Assembly (NCBI GenBank): GCA_964368625.1
Contig: CAYJBH010000004.1
Location: forward strand, 47,173-111,172
Direction: 5' to 3'
Length of the DNA stretch: 64,000 nt
From: CAYJBH01 sp964368625
Lineage (GTDB): Bacteria > Bacillota > Clostridia > Oscillospirales > Ruminococcaceae
A program made the translations under genes and the position numbers. The notes under the pieces are model-generated. The model was not told where the DNA came from. It searched no databases and was given only the letters and a program-made list of their open reading frames with translations. Below, in pieces: positions 25,247 through 35,200 of the stretch. How positions within the stretch are numbered: position 1 is the stretch's first letter; every line of letters begins with the position of its first letter.

Positions 25247-26147
25247 TAAATGCCTCTTTAATTCCCTCACAAATGCCGATGCTTATCAGCTTCTGATTGA
25301 GGTTTCTTTTAAGTTGTGTAGCACCGCCGGAAACCGCCGATGCTGCCGAATAACATGCAGTTCGCGGCTGTGAACCCTCGGGATAATCGCCTGCTGCGGC
25401 CGCTAAAAACAATCTTACAGTGCAATAAAAAAGTTGTTCGAGATCTCGACGCTCCTCCCTGCCCTTTCCACAGAGGGATGTGAGGAGTTTGTATTCATCA
25501 TGACAAAGCGCCGCATCGATGATATCACCGGCACGAATCAACAGGTTACGATATTTTTTGCTGTCGCTATAGCGCTTAACAGCTCCCAATCTTCCATTAA
25601 ATGCCGCTAAGCACAGCTGCTTTTCCCGCTCGCTTAGCTTTGTTTTATCAATATATTCCCTTGTTGTTTGCCTTGATACCGCACAGATGTAATATTTGCT
25701 GCAACGTGAAACTATGGTAGATGGTAGATCTTTAACCGATGAAGCTGTAAGGATAAACATTAGGCCTTCAGGAGGTTCCTCTAATATTTTTAATAGTGCG
25801 TTTGCCGAGCTGCGGTTAAGACGATTTGCATCCTTAATAATAACAACGCGCCCCCTACCGTCGAGAGATGTTTCGTATGCCTTACTAATAAGATCTCGTA
25901 TTGCGGAAATCTTAATCTCTCCGGAAACGCCCTCGCCATGAACCGATAATACCTCGCTACTCGGCGAATCAGCAAAGCTTTCAATTTCGTGTTCCTCGTT
26001 ACACAGATAATAAGCCGCTAGTATTCTGGCGGCAAATCCTCTTCCGCAACCATCAGGAGCAATAATTAAACTTGTTTTGCAAAGATTATTGTCAGCGCGC
26101 CTATGGCTTAGTTGACGATAAAATTCATCGTTGTCAAGCAGCTTCAC
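25239..26147 (-). CDS. holB: DNA polymerase III subunit delta prime
   Basis: Clamp-loader subunit (302 aa) of the replicative polymerase. The AAA+ core includes a degenerate P-loop (APDGCGRGFAARIL, with no GKT), as expected for the non-catalytic delta prime, then KDANRLNRSSANALLKILEEPPEGLMF-type sensor sequence (DANRLNRSSANALLK) and the SRC motif (VSRCSKYY). The start codon is GTG at 26147, overlapping the darA stop by one base (TAGTG). No YaaR-like gene is seen between darA and holB, unlike Bacillus. Confidence 0.88.
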   Translation of the reverse strand: MKLLDNDEFYRQLSHRRADNNLCKTSLIIAPDGCGRGFAARILAAYYLCNEEHEIESFADSPSSEVLSVHGEGVSGEIKISAIRDLISKAYETSLDGRGRVVIIKDANRLNRSSANALLKILEEPPEGLMFILTASSVKDLPSTIVSRCSKYYICAVSRQTTREYIDKTKLSEREKQLCLAAFNGRLGAVKRYSDSKKYRNLLIRAGDIIDAALCHDEYKLLTSLCGKGREERRDLEQLFYCTVRLFLAAAAGDYPEGSQPRTACYSAASAVSGGATQLKRNLNQKLISIGICEGIKEAFND

Positions 26148-26470
26148 TATATCTTAATAAACCGTTCTACGTTTGTAACAAAAATTGTTGCACCACCAAC
26201 CATAACCTCTAAAGGATAGGCAGCAGAAACACCGGGGCCGTATGTAGTGCCGCTTGGAATCACTTCGGTATGCTGTTTTGCACAACCGGATATAACTTCA
26301 ATAACATGATCCACCTTCTCATCATCGGTAACGATAATTAGAGTGGTGTTTCCCGCCATTAAAAATCCACCGGATGTAGCCATACGGGTAACCGAGTAAC
26401 CAGCATTGGTTAACAGATGGGAAACGGTTCCTGCGTCATCCTTGTTAACAATAGCGGTAATCATCTTCAT
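26147..26470 (-). CDS. darA: cyclic di-AMP receptor DarA (PstA-like)
   Basis: PII-like signalling protein (107 aa) that binds cyclic di-AMP in the cytoplasm. MKMITAIVNKDDAGTV, the loop GFLMAGNTTLIIVTDD and the C-terminal GGATIFVTNVERF are family-typical. ATG at 26470 is chosen because GGAGGT lies seven bases before it. First gene of the darA-holB-ricT-degV-asnS run. Its output target is not known in most bacteria. Confidence 0.9.
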   Translation of the reverse strand: MKMITAIVNKDDAGTVSHLLTNAGYSVTRMATSGGFLMAGNTTLIIVTDDEKVDHVIEVISGCAKQHTEVIPSGTTYGPGVSAAYPLEVMVGGATIFVTNVERFIKI

Positions 26471-26502
26471 AGCAATACCTCCAAAATTCATATATAGTAT
26501 AT

Positions 26503-26531
26503 ATTATATACAATGTATAGGATAAAGTAAA
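26503..26531 (-). promoter_or_regulatory. promoter of the darA operon
   Basis: On the minus strand: TTTACT (26531-26526), a 17-base spacer and TATAAT (26508-26503), upstream of the GGAGGT of darA. Confidence 0.65.
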
Positions 26532-26614
26532 GTGTTTTTTGTCGTTAGTTTTTATATTTACTAAAAACTCTAAACAACAAGATAAACGACTGTAGACCTT
26601 TGCCTTTTATTAGG

Positions 26615-26643
26615 TTGACTTTAAACAGCTATTATGCTATATT
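26615..26643 (+). promoter_or_regulatory. promoter of the hydrogenase-sensor operon
   Basis: TTGACT (26615-26620), a 17-base spacer and TATATT (26638-26643), about 90 bases before the first DRTGG gene. It is divergent from the darA promoter. Confidence 0.65.
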
Positions 26644-26733
26644 TAACGTGAGGAATCACAGCGTTTTTTGAAATTATGCCTGCTGTTTATGCTGTATTCC
26701 ACCTTTGATATTTACAAAAGAGGGAAGGCTGTT

Positions 26734-27087
26734 ATGACTATTGGGGATATAAAAACCATATTGAATGCAGAGTTTATCTGTGGCGAAGCTATGAGTGATA
26801 ATGAGGTTCACACCGCCTGCTCCAGCGACCTTATGAGCGATGTACTGGCCTTTGTTAAGGATCAGGCAGTATTGCTTACCGGACTTGTTAATACCCAAAC
26901 GATAAGAACCGCTGAAATGATGGACATGGTTTGTGTGGTTTTGGTGAGAGGCAAAAAACCGACAGAGGATATCTGCAAGCTTGCAGATGAACGTGGTATT
27001 GCTATGCTATGTACCCAACACTCCATGTTTGAAGCTGCGGGAAGATTATACGAAAAAGGATTGCGCGGCGGCGAAGCGGTAAAATGA
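26734..27087 (+). CDS. DRTGG-domain protein (first copy)
   Basis: A 117-residue soluble protein resembling the DRTGG fold found in phosphotransacetylase regulators and in [FeFe]-hydrogenase loci of Clostridia. Recognisable segments are TIGDIKTILNAEFICGE, LLTGLVNTQTIRTAEMMDM and VLVRGKKPTEDICKLADERGIAMLCT. ATG at 26734 follows GAAGG; an earlier in-frame ATG (26668) would add a hydrophobic leader that relatives lack. A second, shorter copy of the domain is encoded at 29068. Biochemical role unknown; probably ligand binding or protein contact. Confidence 0.75.
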   Translation: MTIGDIKTILNAEFICGEAMSDNEVHTACSSDLMSDVLAFVKDQAVLLTGLVNTQTIRTAEMMDMVCVVLVRGKKPTEDICKLADERGIAMLCTQHSMFEAAGRLYEKGLRGGEAVK

Positions 27088-27177
27088 AAATAAATAATTA
27101 AACGGATAATTTAAGCCTTTGTGGTCTTTTATATCATAATTAAAAAACTACAAAGTTTTCGTGTTGCAGAGAAAGGA

Positions 27178-27621
27178 ATGGCTTTAACAGTGGGAAGCAA
27201 TGATATAATACTAAATTACACCGTTCCGGGAGACGATTTTACAAGAGCGGGAGAGGTTTCCAGCAATGTAAAAAATAACCTTAAAAGCCTGGGTCTTGAA
27301 CCTCGAATTATTCGCAGGGTGGCTATAGCGCTATATGAGGGTGAGATAAACATGGCTATCCATGCCTATGGCGGAGATGTTACCGTAACTATTACCGATT
27401 TTGGCATCGAAATGATATTAAAGGATATCGGCCCCGGAATACCTGATATAGAAAAAGCAATGCAGGAAGGTTTTTCAACCGCTTCTGCCGAGGTGCGCAA
27501 TCTTGGATTCGGCGCCGGAATGGGGCTACCAAATATGAAAAAAAATGTTGATGAAATAGATATAAAATCCACTGTAGGAGTGGGAACCACCATTAGAATG
27601 TTGATAAAGCTTGACGATTAA
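27178..27621 (+). CDS. GHKL ATPase, RsbW/SpoIIAB-like
   Basis: A 147-residue ATP-binding protein of the anti-sigma-factor kinase type. N-box: ALYEGEINMAIHAYGG; G1 box: DIGPGIPD; G2 box: GFGAGMGLPNMK. No sensor domain or phospho-acceptor His is present, as in RsbW/SpoIIAB. The ATG at 27178 has AAAGGA directly adjacent, which is tight; a GTG at 27121 has no ribosome binding site, so the start is not settled. Between a DRTGG and a HydS-like gene it probably transmits the state of the Fe-S protein. Confidence 0.8.
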   Translation: MALTVGSNDIILNYTVPGDDFTRAGEVSSNVKNNLKSLGLEPRIIRRVAIALYEGEINMAIHAYGGDVTVTITDFGIEMILKDIGPGIPDIEKAMQEGFSTASAEVRNLGFGAGMGLPNMKKNVDEIDIKSTVGVGTTIRMLIKLDD

Positions 27622-27634
27622 ACAGGATTAACAT

Positions 27635-29041
27635 ATGGATGAAAATATTAATGGTGTAACAACCAAGGATGCAGGCAATTTCCATTCGGTTACGCTAGAC
27701 AGAGAACGTTGTAAAGGTTGTACAAACTGCGTTAAGCGCTGTCCCACCGAAGCAATAAGGGTTCGAGCCGGCAAGGCGAAAATAATAAAAGAACGCTGTA
27801 TCGATTGTGGCGAATGCATAAGGGTATGTCCCGCACATGCAAAGCTTCCAATTGTAGACAGCCTAGCATCGCTAGATAAATTTCGCTATCGCATAGCACT
27901 GCCCGCCCCGGTATTGTTTGGACAGTTTAATAATCTTGATAATATCTCCACCGCAATCTACGGACTGTTAAAGATAGGCTTTGACGACGTTTTCGAGGTG
28001 GCAAAGGCGGCAGAGCTGGTTAGTGAAAAAACCCGTGATCCGTCAGTTTTTGGTTCCCTAACAAAGCCTATTATTAGCTCGGCATGTCCTGCGGTTGTTA
28101 GGTTGATTAGGGTGAGATACCCCGAACTTATTGATAACCTGCTTCCCTTTAATTCGCCGATGGAGCTTGCGGCAAGGTTAGCAAAACAACGTGCAGCCGA
28201 AAAAACCGGATATAAACCTGAGGAGATAGGAGCAATATTTATCTCGCCATGTGCCGCAAAGATGACAGCGGCAAATAACCCCTTAGGAACCACATATTCG
28301 GCGGTGGATTGCGTTGTGGCAATAAGGGATGTATATCCGCTACTCGTAAAGGCAATGAAGAAGCGTGATGACGATGAAACGCTTTCCAAAGCGGGACGAA
28401 TAGGCCTTTCATGGGGAACTTCGGGAGGCGAAGCCTCGGCAATATTAAAAAACAGCTACCTTGCAGCAGACGGAATCGAAAATGTTATAGAGGTTCTTAA
28501 CAACCTTGAGGATGAAAAGTTTACCGACCTTGATTTCGTAGAGCTTAACGCCTGCGCAGGTGGATGCACCGGTGGAGTTTTAACCGTGGCGAATCCTTTC
28601 ATGTGTAGAACCAACATAAAGTCGCTTTCAAGCTATATGCCGGTTAGTGGACCAAAGGAGGAATTTGATCATTTAAATGAGTTGATACCCTTCGACTGTG
28701 AGATAGAACATCTATCGGTTCTAAAGTTACACCCAAACAGACATACCGCTCTTGAGATGATGGGACATCTTCAGGAGATTGAAAAAAGACTGTTTGGCAA
28801 GGACTGCGGATCCTGTGGAGCGCCCTCATGTCATGCTATGGCAGAGGATATAGTAAGAGGGTTTGCAACCGAGGACATGTGTATATATAACCTTCAAAAA
28901 AAGATTAAAACCGCCGCAGAAGAACTTAAAGACACACCCGAGGTAGACAAGATAATCGATGATCTTAACAGAATTTCGGAACGTTTTTTAACGATAGACA
29001 GTATGCAACAAACAGATGATGCACAGCAAAACGAGGAATAG
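27635..29041 (+). CDS. HydS-like [FeFe]-hydrogenase family protein
   Basis: A 468-residue Fe-S protein. Two ferredoxin-type motifs (CKGCTNCVKRCP, CIDCGECIRVCP) lie at the N-terminus. The H-cluster domain has reduced motifs: SSACP (148-152), SPCAAK (Cys206) and NACAGGC (Cys307, Cys311), so the four cluster ligands Cys151, Cys206, Cys307 and Cys311 are kept, while the proton-relay Cys of catalytic enzymes is Ala150. A further C-x2-C-x4-C-x16-C Fe-S motif (CGSCGAPSC) is near the C-terminus. This pattern fits putative sensory [FeFe]-hydrogenases. No maturase genes (hydEFG) are in the window. Operon with DRTGG, GHKL and PHP genes. Confidence 0.85.
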   Translation: MDENINGVTTKDAGNFHSVTLDRERCKGCTNCVKRCPTEAIRVRAGKAKIIKERCIDCGECIRVCPAHAKLPIVDSLASLDKFRYRIALPAPVLFGQFNNLDNISTAIYGLLKIGFDDVFEVAKAAELVSEKTRDPSVFGSLTKPIISSACPAVVRLIRVRYPELIDNLLPFNSPMELAARLAKQRAAEKTGYKPEEIGAIFISPCAAKMTAANNPLGTTYSAVDCVVAIRDVYPLLVKAMKKRDDDETLSKAGRIGLSWGTSGGEASAILKNSYLAADGIENVIEVLNNLEDEKFTDLDFVELNACAGGCTGGVLTVANPFMCRTNIKSLSSYMPVSGPKEEFDHLNELIPFDCEIEHLSVLKLHPNRHTALEMMGHLQEIEKRLFGKDCGSCGAPSCHAMAEDIVRGFATEDMCIYNLQKKIKTAAEELKDTPEVDKIIDDLNRISERFLTIDSMQQTDDAQQNEE

Positions 29042-29067
29042 TTTTCAATGAAAGGACGGCCATAATC

Positions 29068-29400
29068 ATGACAATAGCCGAATTTATCGAAAATACAGGG
29101 TTTGAGGTTCTTTGCCGCGGCGAGGATGATAGGGCTGTTGAGAAAAAGATATACTGTTGTGACCTACTTAGCTACTGCATGACCAAGGCCCCAACAGATG
29201 GAGTTTGGGTAACGGTTATGGGTAATGCAAATGTAATTGCTGTTGCAACATTAACCGACACCGCGGTTGTTATTATTGCAGACGGAACCACTCCGGAGGA
29301 TCTTGCACTTCAAAAGGCACAGCAACACGGTGTTACCGTATTAAAAAGTTCGATGCCCGTATATGAAACAGCGGTTAAATCAGATTTGGTTTTATCCTAA
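29068..29400 (+). CDS. DRTGG-like domain protein (second copy)
   Basis: A 110-residue soluble protein similar in pattern to the first DRTGG protein (TIAEFIENTGFEVLCRGED at the start; VWVTVMGNANVIAVATLTD; TVLKSSMPVYETAV at the end). Its position between the HydS-like and PHP genes matches a gene order seen in many Clostridia. Its stop TAA overlaps the next ATG (TAATG). Function unknown. Confidence 0.7.
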   Translation: MTIAEFIENTGFEVLCRGEDDRAVEKKIYCCDLLSYCMTKAPTDGVWVTVMGNANVIAVATLTDTAVVIIADGTTPEDLALQKAQQHGVTVLKSSMPVYETAVKSDLVLS

Positions 29401-30113
29401 TGGGGGTGTTTTACGACCTTCATATCCACACGGCACTATCTCCCTGTGCAGATAATGACATGACGCCAAACAACATTGTTAACATGGCTTTGATTGGTGG
29501 ATTAAACATGATAGCAATAACCGACCATAACACAACGGCAAACTGTGAGGCGGTGCTAAAGGTTGCAAAGGATACCGAGCTAACCGTTATATGTGGAATG
29601 GAGCTTTGCACATCGGAGGAGGTTCATGTTGTTTGCCTTCTTCCCAACCTTGATAGTGCCGGCTATTTTGATAGGTTTGTGGCATCACGTAGCATCAAGC
29701 TAAGTAACCGTCCTGATATCTTCGGACAGCAGCTGCTAATGGACGAGTTGGATAATATCATTGCCGAGGATGATAGGATGCTTAGCATGGCGACCGATAT
29801 TTCGGTTACCGACCTTCACCATATTCTTAGCCACTACGGAGGAGTTGCAGTTCCTGCACATATTGACCGCAGCAGCAACGGCATTATATCCGCGCTGGGA
29901 ACCGTTCCGGAGGACTGCTATTTTGGAGCGGTTGAAATAAGAAATATTGAGGAGTTTAAGAAAACGGTTCACTACCCGGAAATAAAGAAACAGTATAATA
30001 TTATTACCGACAGCGATTCTCACTACCTAGAAACCATAAAGGAGGGTGGTGACACACTTCCGATAGCGGCCAGTTTTGAGGAACTAGCAGCATATCTAGC
30101 GGTAAAGGACTAA
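29400..30113 (+). CDS. PHP-domain metal-dependent phosphoesterase
   Basis: A 237-residue PHP family protein. The metal-binding motifs are DLHIHTALSPC at the N-terminus (HxH), ITDHNTTAN, a histidine in VAVPAHIDRSS and the DSDSHYLE motif near the end. Members hydrolyse phosphoesters, but substrates for this subgroup are not established. It is translationally coupled to the DRTGG gene and ends the sensor-like cluster. RlmB-like and later genes follow closely and may be read through. Confidence 0.82.
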   Translation: MGVFYDLHIHTALSPCADNDMTPNNIVNMALIGGLNMIAITDHNTTANCEAVLKVAKDTELTVICGMELCTSEEVHVVCLLPNLDSAGYFDRFVASRSIKLSNRPDIFGQQLLMDELDNIIAEDDRMLSMATDISVTDLHHILSHYGGVAVPAHIDRSSNGIISALGTVPEDCYFGAVEIRNIEEFKKTVHYPEIKKQYNIITDSDSHYLETIKEGGDTLPIAASFEELAAYLAVKD

Positions 30114-30129
30114 AACGAAAGGGATACTA

Positions 30130-30876
30130 TTGGAAATCATTACCTCCCGGAATAATAAAAAAATTCAGCAGATAACCTTATTGCTTCGTGATGCGAAGCA
30201 AAGAAAAGAGCAAGATGCTTTTGTTGTTGAGGGTGTTAAACTTTGTGCCGAAGCCATTGCATCGCAGTGTGCTACCGAGCTGTTTATAACAAAGCGCTGT
30301 TTGGAAAAAAATCAAACATTTGCTGATAACAACATAACGGTTGTTGAGCCGCATGTATACGACAAGCTAACCATTTTGAAATCGCCTGAGGGTGTTTGTG
30401 CTATCTGCAAAGTCCCTTATATGCCCAGGAGCCTTAAAAAAGGTGGCAGATATCTTGTTTTGTTTGATATACAAAATCCCGATAATGCCGGAGCAATGAT
30501 AAGAACCGCAGCTTCACTGAACTACGATGGAGTTGTTGTTTGTAAAGGTGTAAACATTACCAACCCGAGCCTTATAAGAGCATCAGCCGGTGCGTTCTTT
30601 GCCATTCCTCTTATCGAAACAGATGTTGACAATCTTTTTAGCCTAGCAGAAAGCGCTGATATAAAAATGATTGCCACATCTCCTAAGGCCAAAACTTCGC
30701 TAGCTGACTGCACGGTAAAGGATTCGGTAGCAATATTAATCGGTAACGAGGGAAATGGCCTTAGCGAAGATATTATAGCTCGCTGTAATGAAGCTGTAAG
30801 AATAGAGATTACCGGATTTGAATCGCTAAACGCAGCGGTAGCTGCCGGAATTATCATGTATCACTTTAAAGGATAG
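30130..30876 (+). CDS. SpoU/TrmH-family RNA methyltransferase
   Basis: A 248-residue SPOUT methyltransferase, probably 2'-O-methylating 23S rRNA or tRNA. An N-terminal substrate-binding domain (AFVVEGVKLCAEAI) precedes the knotted domain with LVLFDIQNPDNAGAMIRTA, ILIGNEGNGLSEDII and the SLNAAVAAGIIMYH motif. Start is TTG at 30130 with AAAGGG upstream; no nearby ATG fits. Target base cannot be told from sequence. Confidence 0.88.
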   Translation: MEIITSRNNKKIQQITLLLRDAKQRKEQDAFVVEGVKLCAEAIASQCATELFITKRCLEKNQTFADNNITVVEPHVYDKLTILKSPEGVCAICKVPYMPRSLKKGGRYLVLFDIQNPDNAGAMIRTAASLNYDGVVVCKGVNITNPSLIRASAGAFFAIPLIETDVDNLFSLAESADIKMIATSPKAKTSLADCTVKDSVAILIGNEGNGLSEDIIARCNEAVRIEITGFESLNAAVAAGIIMYHFKG

Positions 30877-30884
30877 GAGGGGAA

Positions 30885-31532
30885 ATGTCTGAAGTAAATA
30901 TATTTGCACTTATTGTTGCTGCCCTGATAGGCTATTTTGTAGGATCTATAATGTTTGCGGTTATTATCTCTAAACACCGATACAACACCGATATAAGAAC
31001 GATAGGTAGTGGCAATGCCGGTATGAGCAACATGATGCGAAATTTTGGTAAAAAGGCAGGCTTTGCTACCTTTGCAGGTGATATGCTTAAGGGAACATTT
31101 TCTGTAGTTATATCAACACTTATAGTTACGCATCTGTTAAATGCAAATGAAATTACCATTTTGTTGGCAGGGTATCTAGCCTCATTTACCAACATCTTAG
31201 GTCATATGTTTCCAATATATTTTGGTTTTAAGGGTGGAAAGGGTGTTGCTACCGGAGTTGGTTGTATTATGGGCCTTTACCCACCTATAGCACCAATCTT
31301 GTTAATAATATTTTATGTTGTTTTTAAAACCTCGAAAATGTTTTCGCTCGGAAGCATTGTTGCTGCACTCTGCTTCCCTGTTATACTTATTGTAATTAAT
31401 TTAACCAATATTACACAAATAAGCCTTCTTGAAATTCTGCTATCGGCGGCGATATCATTAATGGTGGTGGGGATGCACCATCAAAATATAATAAGGATAG
31501 CAACCGGAACAGAAGCGAAATATAAGCGCTAA
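30885..31532 (+). CDS. plsY: glycerol-3-phosphate acyltransferase PlsY
   Basis: Membrane enzyme (215 aa) that moves an acyl group from acyl-phosphate to glycerol 3-phosphate, the first step of phospholipid synthesis. About five hydrophobic helices. The three PlsY motifs are recognisable: GYFVGSIMFAVIISK, GSGNAGMSNMMRNFGKKAG and FKGGKGVATGVG. RBS AGGAGG. Its partner PlsX is not in the window. Confidence 0.93.
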   Translation: MSEVNIFALIVAALIGYFVGSIMFAVIISKHRYNTDIRTIGSGNAGMSNMMRNFGKKAGFATFAGDMLKGTFSVVISTLIVTHLLNANEITILLAGYLASFTNILGHMFPIYFGFKGGKGVATGVGCIMGLYPPIAPILLIIFYVVFKTSKMFSLGSIVAALCFPVILIVINLTNITQISLLEILLSAAISLMVVGMHHQNIIRIATGTEAKYKR

Positions 31533-31566
31533 TCTTAAGTCAAGATGATAACACATGGAATTATGA

Positions 31567-32259
31567 ATGAGTCATAAATATTTTTACATAGAAAAAAACG
31601 GGAACAATATAACCCTATCAAAAGACGATGAGCGGCATCTGGTTCGTGTTTTGCGCTCTAAGATAGGAAACGCTATCACGGTTTCGGATGGTAACGGTGC
31701 TGATTATTTATGTAAAATAGTTTCTCTTAATCCGTTTAGTATCGAGATTGAAAAGGAACAGCGCCCCACCCTTCAGCGTCGTGAGATAACCATGTTTATC
31801 TCGGTAGCAAAGGGCGACAAGCTTTCTCTTATGATACAAAAATGTACCGAACTTGGAGTGGATAGATTTTTTCTGCTCCCTACAGAAAATAGTGATGTTA
31901 AGGCCGAGAATATCGAGGCTAAGCTGCAACGTTATAACAGGGTTATTCTGGAGGCGGCAAAACAGTGTGGGCGAAGCAGTTTGCCAAAACTTTCATATCT
32001 GAAAAATTTAAGCGAGGCACTCTCTATTTGTGGTGATAGTTTTTATCTTTGTCATGAAAAGGCGAGCGAGAGGCTTATTTCATTGCCACTTCCGAAAAAA
32101 CTTTCATTATTTATCGGTCCTGAGGGAGGGTTTAGCGATAGTGAGGTTTTAATGATGGAAAAAAGCGGGGCAACGGTTGTACTAATATCAAATAATATAT
32201 TAAGGTGTGAAACTGCAGCTATAGCTGCTGCATCTATGGCTATGGAGGCGTCGTTTTAA
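31567..32259 (+). CDS. rsmE: 16S rRNA m3U1498 methyltransferase RsmE
   Basis: SPOUT methyltransferase (230 aa) that methylates U1498 of 16S rRNA. An N-terminal PUA-like domain (DDERHLVRVLRSKIGNAITVSDGNG) precedes the catalytic knot with KGDKLSLMIQKCTELGVD, AAKQCGRSSLPKL, FIGPEGGFSDSEV and NILRCETAAIAA. The ATG at 31567 gives the normal family length. addA follows after 23 bases. Confidence 0.93.
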   Translation: MSHKYFYIEKNGNNITLSKDDERHLVRVLRSKIGNAITVSDGNGADYLCKIVSLNPFSIEIEKEQRPTLQRREITMFISVAKGDKLSLMIQKCTELGVDRFFLLPTENSDVKAENIEAKLQRYNRVILEAAKQCGRSSLPKLSYLKNLSEALSICGDSFYLCHEKASERLISLPLPKKLSLFIGPEGGFSDSEVLMMEKSGATVVLISNNILRCETAAIAAASMAMEASF

Positions 32260-32282
32260 TTTTTTGAAAGGAACCGAATAGA

Positions 32283-35200
32283 ATGTCGGAATTTAAACCG
32301 TCACCGCAACAACAGGCAGCCGTTGAAACAGATGGCTACGCACTTTTGATATCTGCCGCAGCAGGTAGTGGTAAAACTACCGTGCTTGTTCGGCGTGTTT
32401 TGCGGCTTTTGTGTGATGGTAATCCCGAGCATAATGCAGATAGATTAATGGTTGTAACATTTACCGTTGCTGCCGCTGCAAAGTTAAAGAGCGACCTTAG
32501 TCATAAGCTAACAGGAATGATAAACGAAGGTAAACATGATACAAGGCTGTTAAAAAAACAACGAATGTTACTGCCAAGAGCAACAATAGGAACCTTTGAT
32601 TCATTTTGCAAAAACCTTTGTAGCGAATTTTTTGCAAGGCTACTTATTGAACCTGATTTCAAGGTTGGCGAACGGCTTATGCTAAATGTAATAGAGCAGG
32701 AAGCCATGACTCAAACCATGAACGAGATGTTAAATGATGATAGCTTTGCCCTTTTTGCCTCTAACTTTGCTAATCCTCGCAACCTAGATGAGGCTCAAAA
32801 TGCAATAAAAATGCTTCACCGCAGGATGATAAGCAGGCCTTTTCCCGAAGAGTACATAAAAAATCAGGTGAAGAATGCCGAACCTAGCATAGAGCTTGGA
32901 AAAACGCCTGCCGGTGAGGTTTTGTTTTTATACGCAAAAGACACACTAAGAACGGCCTTTCACTCGCTGGAGAAGGCTGTGAATTTTGCTATCGATTGTG
33001 GTGTTAGTGATAAAACATTAAACCAGCTTACAAGGGAAAAAGATTTTGTGGATCAGCTGATAGTGCTTTGTGAAGCTGGTGATTACTACGAAATGAAAAC
33101 GCTGTTTGCCTGTGGGCCTTCAGGAAGCGGATATGAAACATTGCGGCTGGATAAGGGGTTGGGCAATGGTATGTCTGAGCTTATAAAGCTTCTTAGAAGC
33201 AATGCAAAACTTATGGTTAACAAGCTTTATGAAGATAACTTTTCTTCCGACTATCTCCCTATATGTGAGCAACATCAGTGCATGGTATCAGCACTTTGTG
33301 AGGCAACATTACTTTACCATAAAACCCTTACCAAACTGAAAAAAGAGGCTTCCTGCTTCGATTTTTATGACCTTCAACATATGGCGGCACAACTTATAAA
33401 TGATAAACAGCTGGGCCTTACCGAACGTTATTTTGCGATAATGGTTGACGAATATCAAGACACTAACCCGATAGCAGATTATATATACCATGCACTTGCG
33501 GCAAAAAAAACAGAAGCTATATTTTTAGTTGGTGATGTTAAGCAGAGTATTTATGGTTTTAATTCGGCTCGTCCCGACATATTTGCCGAAAGAGTAGAAA
33601 ATGCCGAAAAGGGCGATGCATCTAAGGTTATTTATCTTTCGAAAAACTACCGCAGCTCGAGAGAGGTTATAAGTAATGTAAACGATCTGTTTACACTAGC
33701 TATGTCGAAACAGCTTGGCGGTATCGATTACGACGAAAATAATCGACTATATCTAGGCAAGCAGGGTGATTCTTCCGGGGCGGTTGAATTAATGGTATGC
33801 AACGAGGATGATGGATCATCGGTTGCAAAGCTGTGCGAAAAGCTTATGCTAGAGGGAACGCCTGCCGAGGATATCTGTATATTGGTTCAAACAAACAAGG
33901 CGGTAACCGAATATGCAGCCATAATAAACGATTTTGGCCTGTCTACCGAGGTTGCCGGCGACAAATCACTCTCAGAGGAGGCTGGGGTAATGCCGTTGAT
34001 AGCCCTGCTTCGGTTTTTGGCAAACCCCTCTTCCGAGGTCGATTTAATTGCCGTTCTTCTCTCGCCACTTGCAGGATTTACCGCCGACGATGTTGCAAAA
34101 CTCTATCTGGGTGAACATAAGCGATTAATTATATCTATGGCACAATCGCAGGATACAAAGATGTCTGGCTATGCTAAAATGTTGTGGGAGCTACATGCAA
34201 AGGCATCGTCTATATCGGTGCGTCTTCTTTTACAGGAGATATATGAACAGCTGAACGGTTATGTTATTTGTTGTTCAATGTCGCTTGGTGCACCATCTGC
34301 AATAGCGGAAATTGAGTCTTTGGCGGTGCAGTATGATAAGGTTGGGCGAAACGGAATAACCGGATTCATACGAAGGCTTAACCTTGTTTTAGAGGGGGAT
34401 TTACGTAAAAAAAAGGAAACAACAACTCGTCGTGGATTTATCAACGTGATGACGATACACAACTCAAAGGGTTTAGAGTTTCCGGTTTGCATACTTGCCG
34501 GTACTGCAAAGTTATTTAATGTAAGAGAGCTTTCGTCGCCGGTGTTACAGCAGGATAGTAGTTCGATAGGAATGAGAGTTTTTACCGGTGATGGGTTTAC
34601 CGAAACACCGTTTCGCTGTGCCGCTGCAATTGCCACCGCTAAGGAATTGCAAAGCGAAAGAATGCGGCTTTTATATGTAGCTGCTACCAGGGCTATGGAA
34701 AAACTGTTTATCTTTACAACGGCAAAGGATAAAAAAATTATCACCCTTGCGGGTGAACTATATGCAGAGGGCGGAATTACTCCAGCTCTGCTGGAAAGAC
34801 AGAAAAGTTTTAGCGACATTCTGATGTTGTATGCACTTACTCATCCTGCTGCAGATGCGCTAAGGTCAATATGCTCAGATATACCGCTATCAACGGTTTC
34901 AGCTGTCGGAAACTTAAAGGTAAACTTCTGCGAAAAACAGCAGCCGAACGTTAAGGGGCAAAAACCTAGCGAGGCCGTTGATGTTTCATCATATATTGAG
35001 TTGTTTGGGTGGGCATATAAAAATGAACAGGATACCAAAAAACCTATTAAACACTCGGTAACCGAGTTGTTAGAGAAAAAGCAACAACTCCCTCCAACCC
35101 CTGTAGTTCCTAAGTTTTCTTCTCAAACCGAAGGTGGGGCAATTCGAGGCAGTGCCACACATGCATTTTTACAGCTTTGCAAGCTTCCGCTTTTAGCAAA

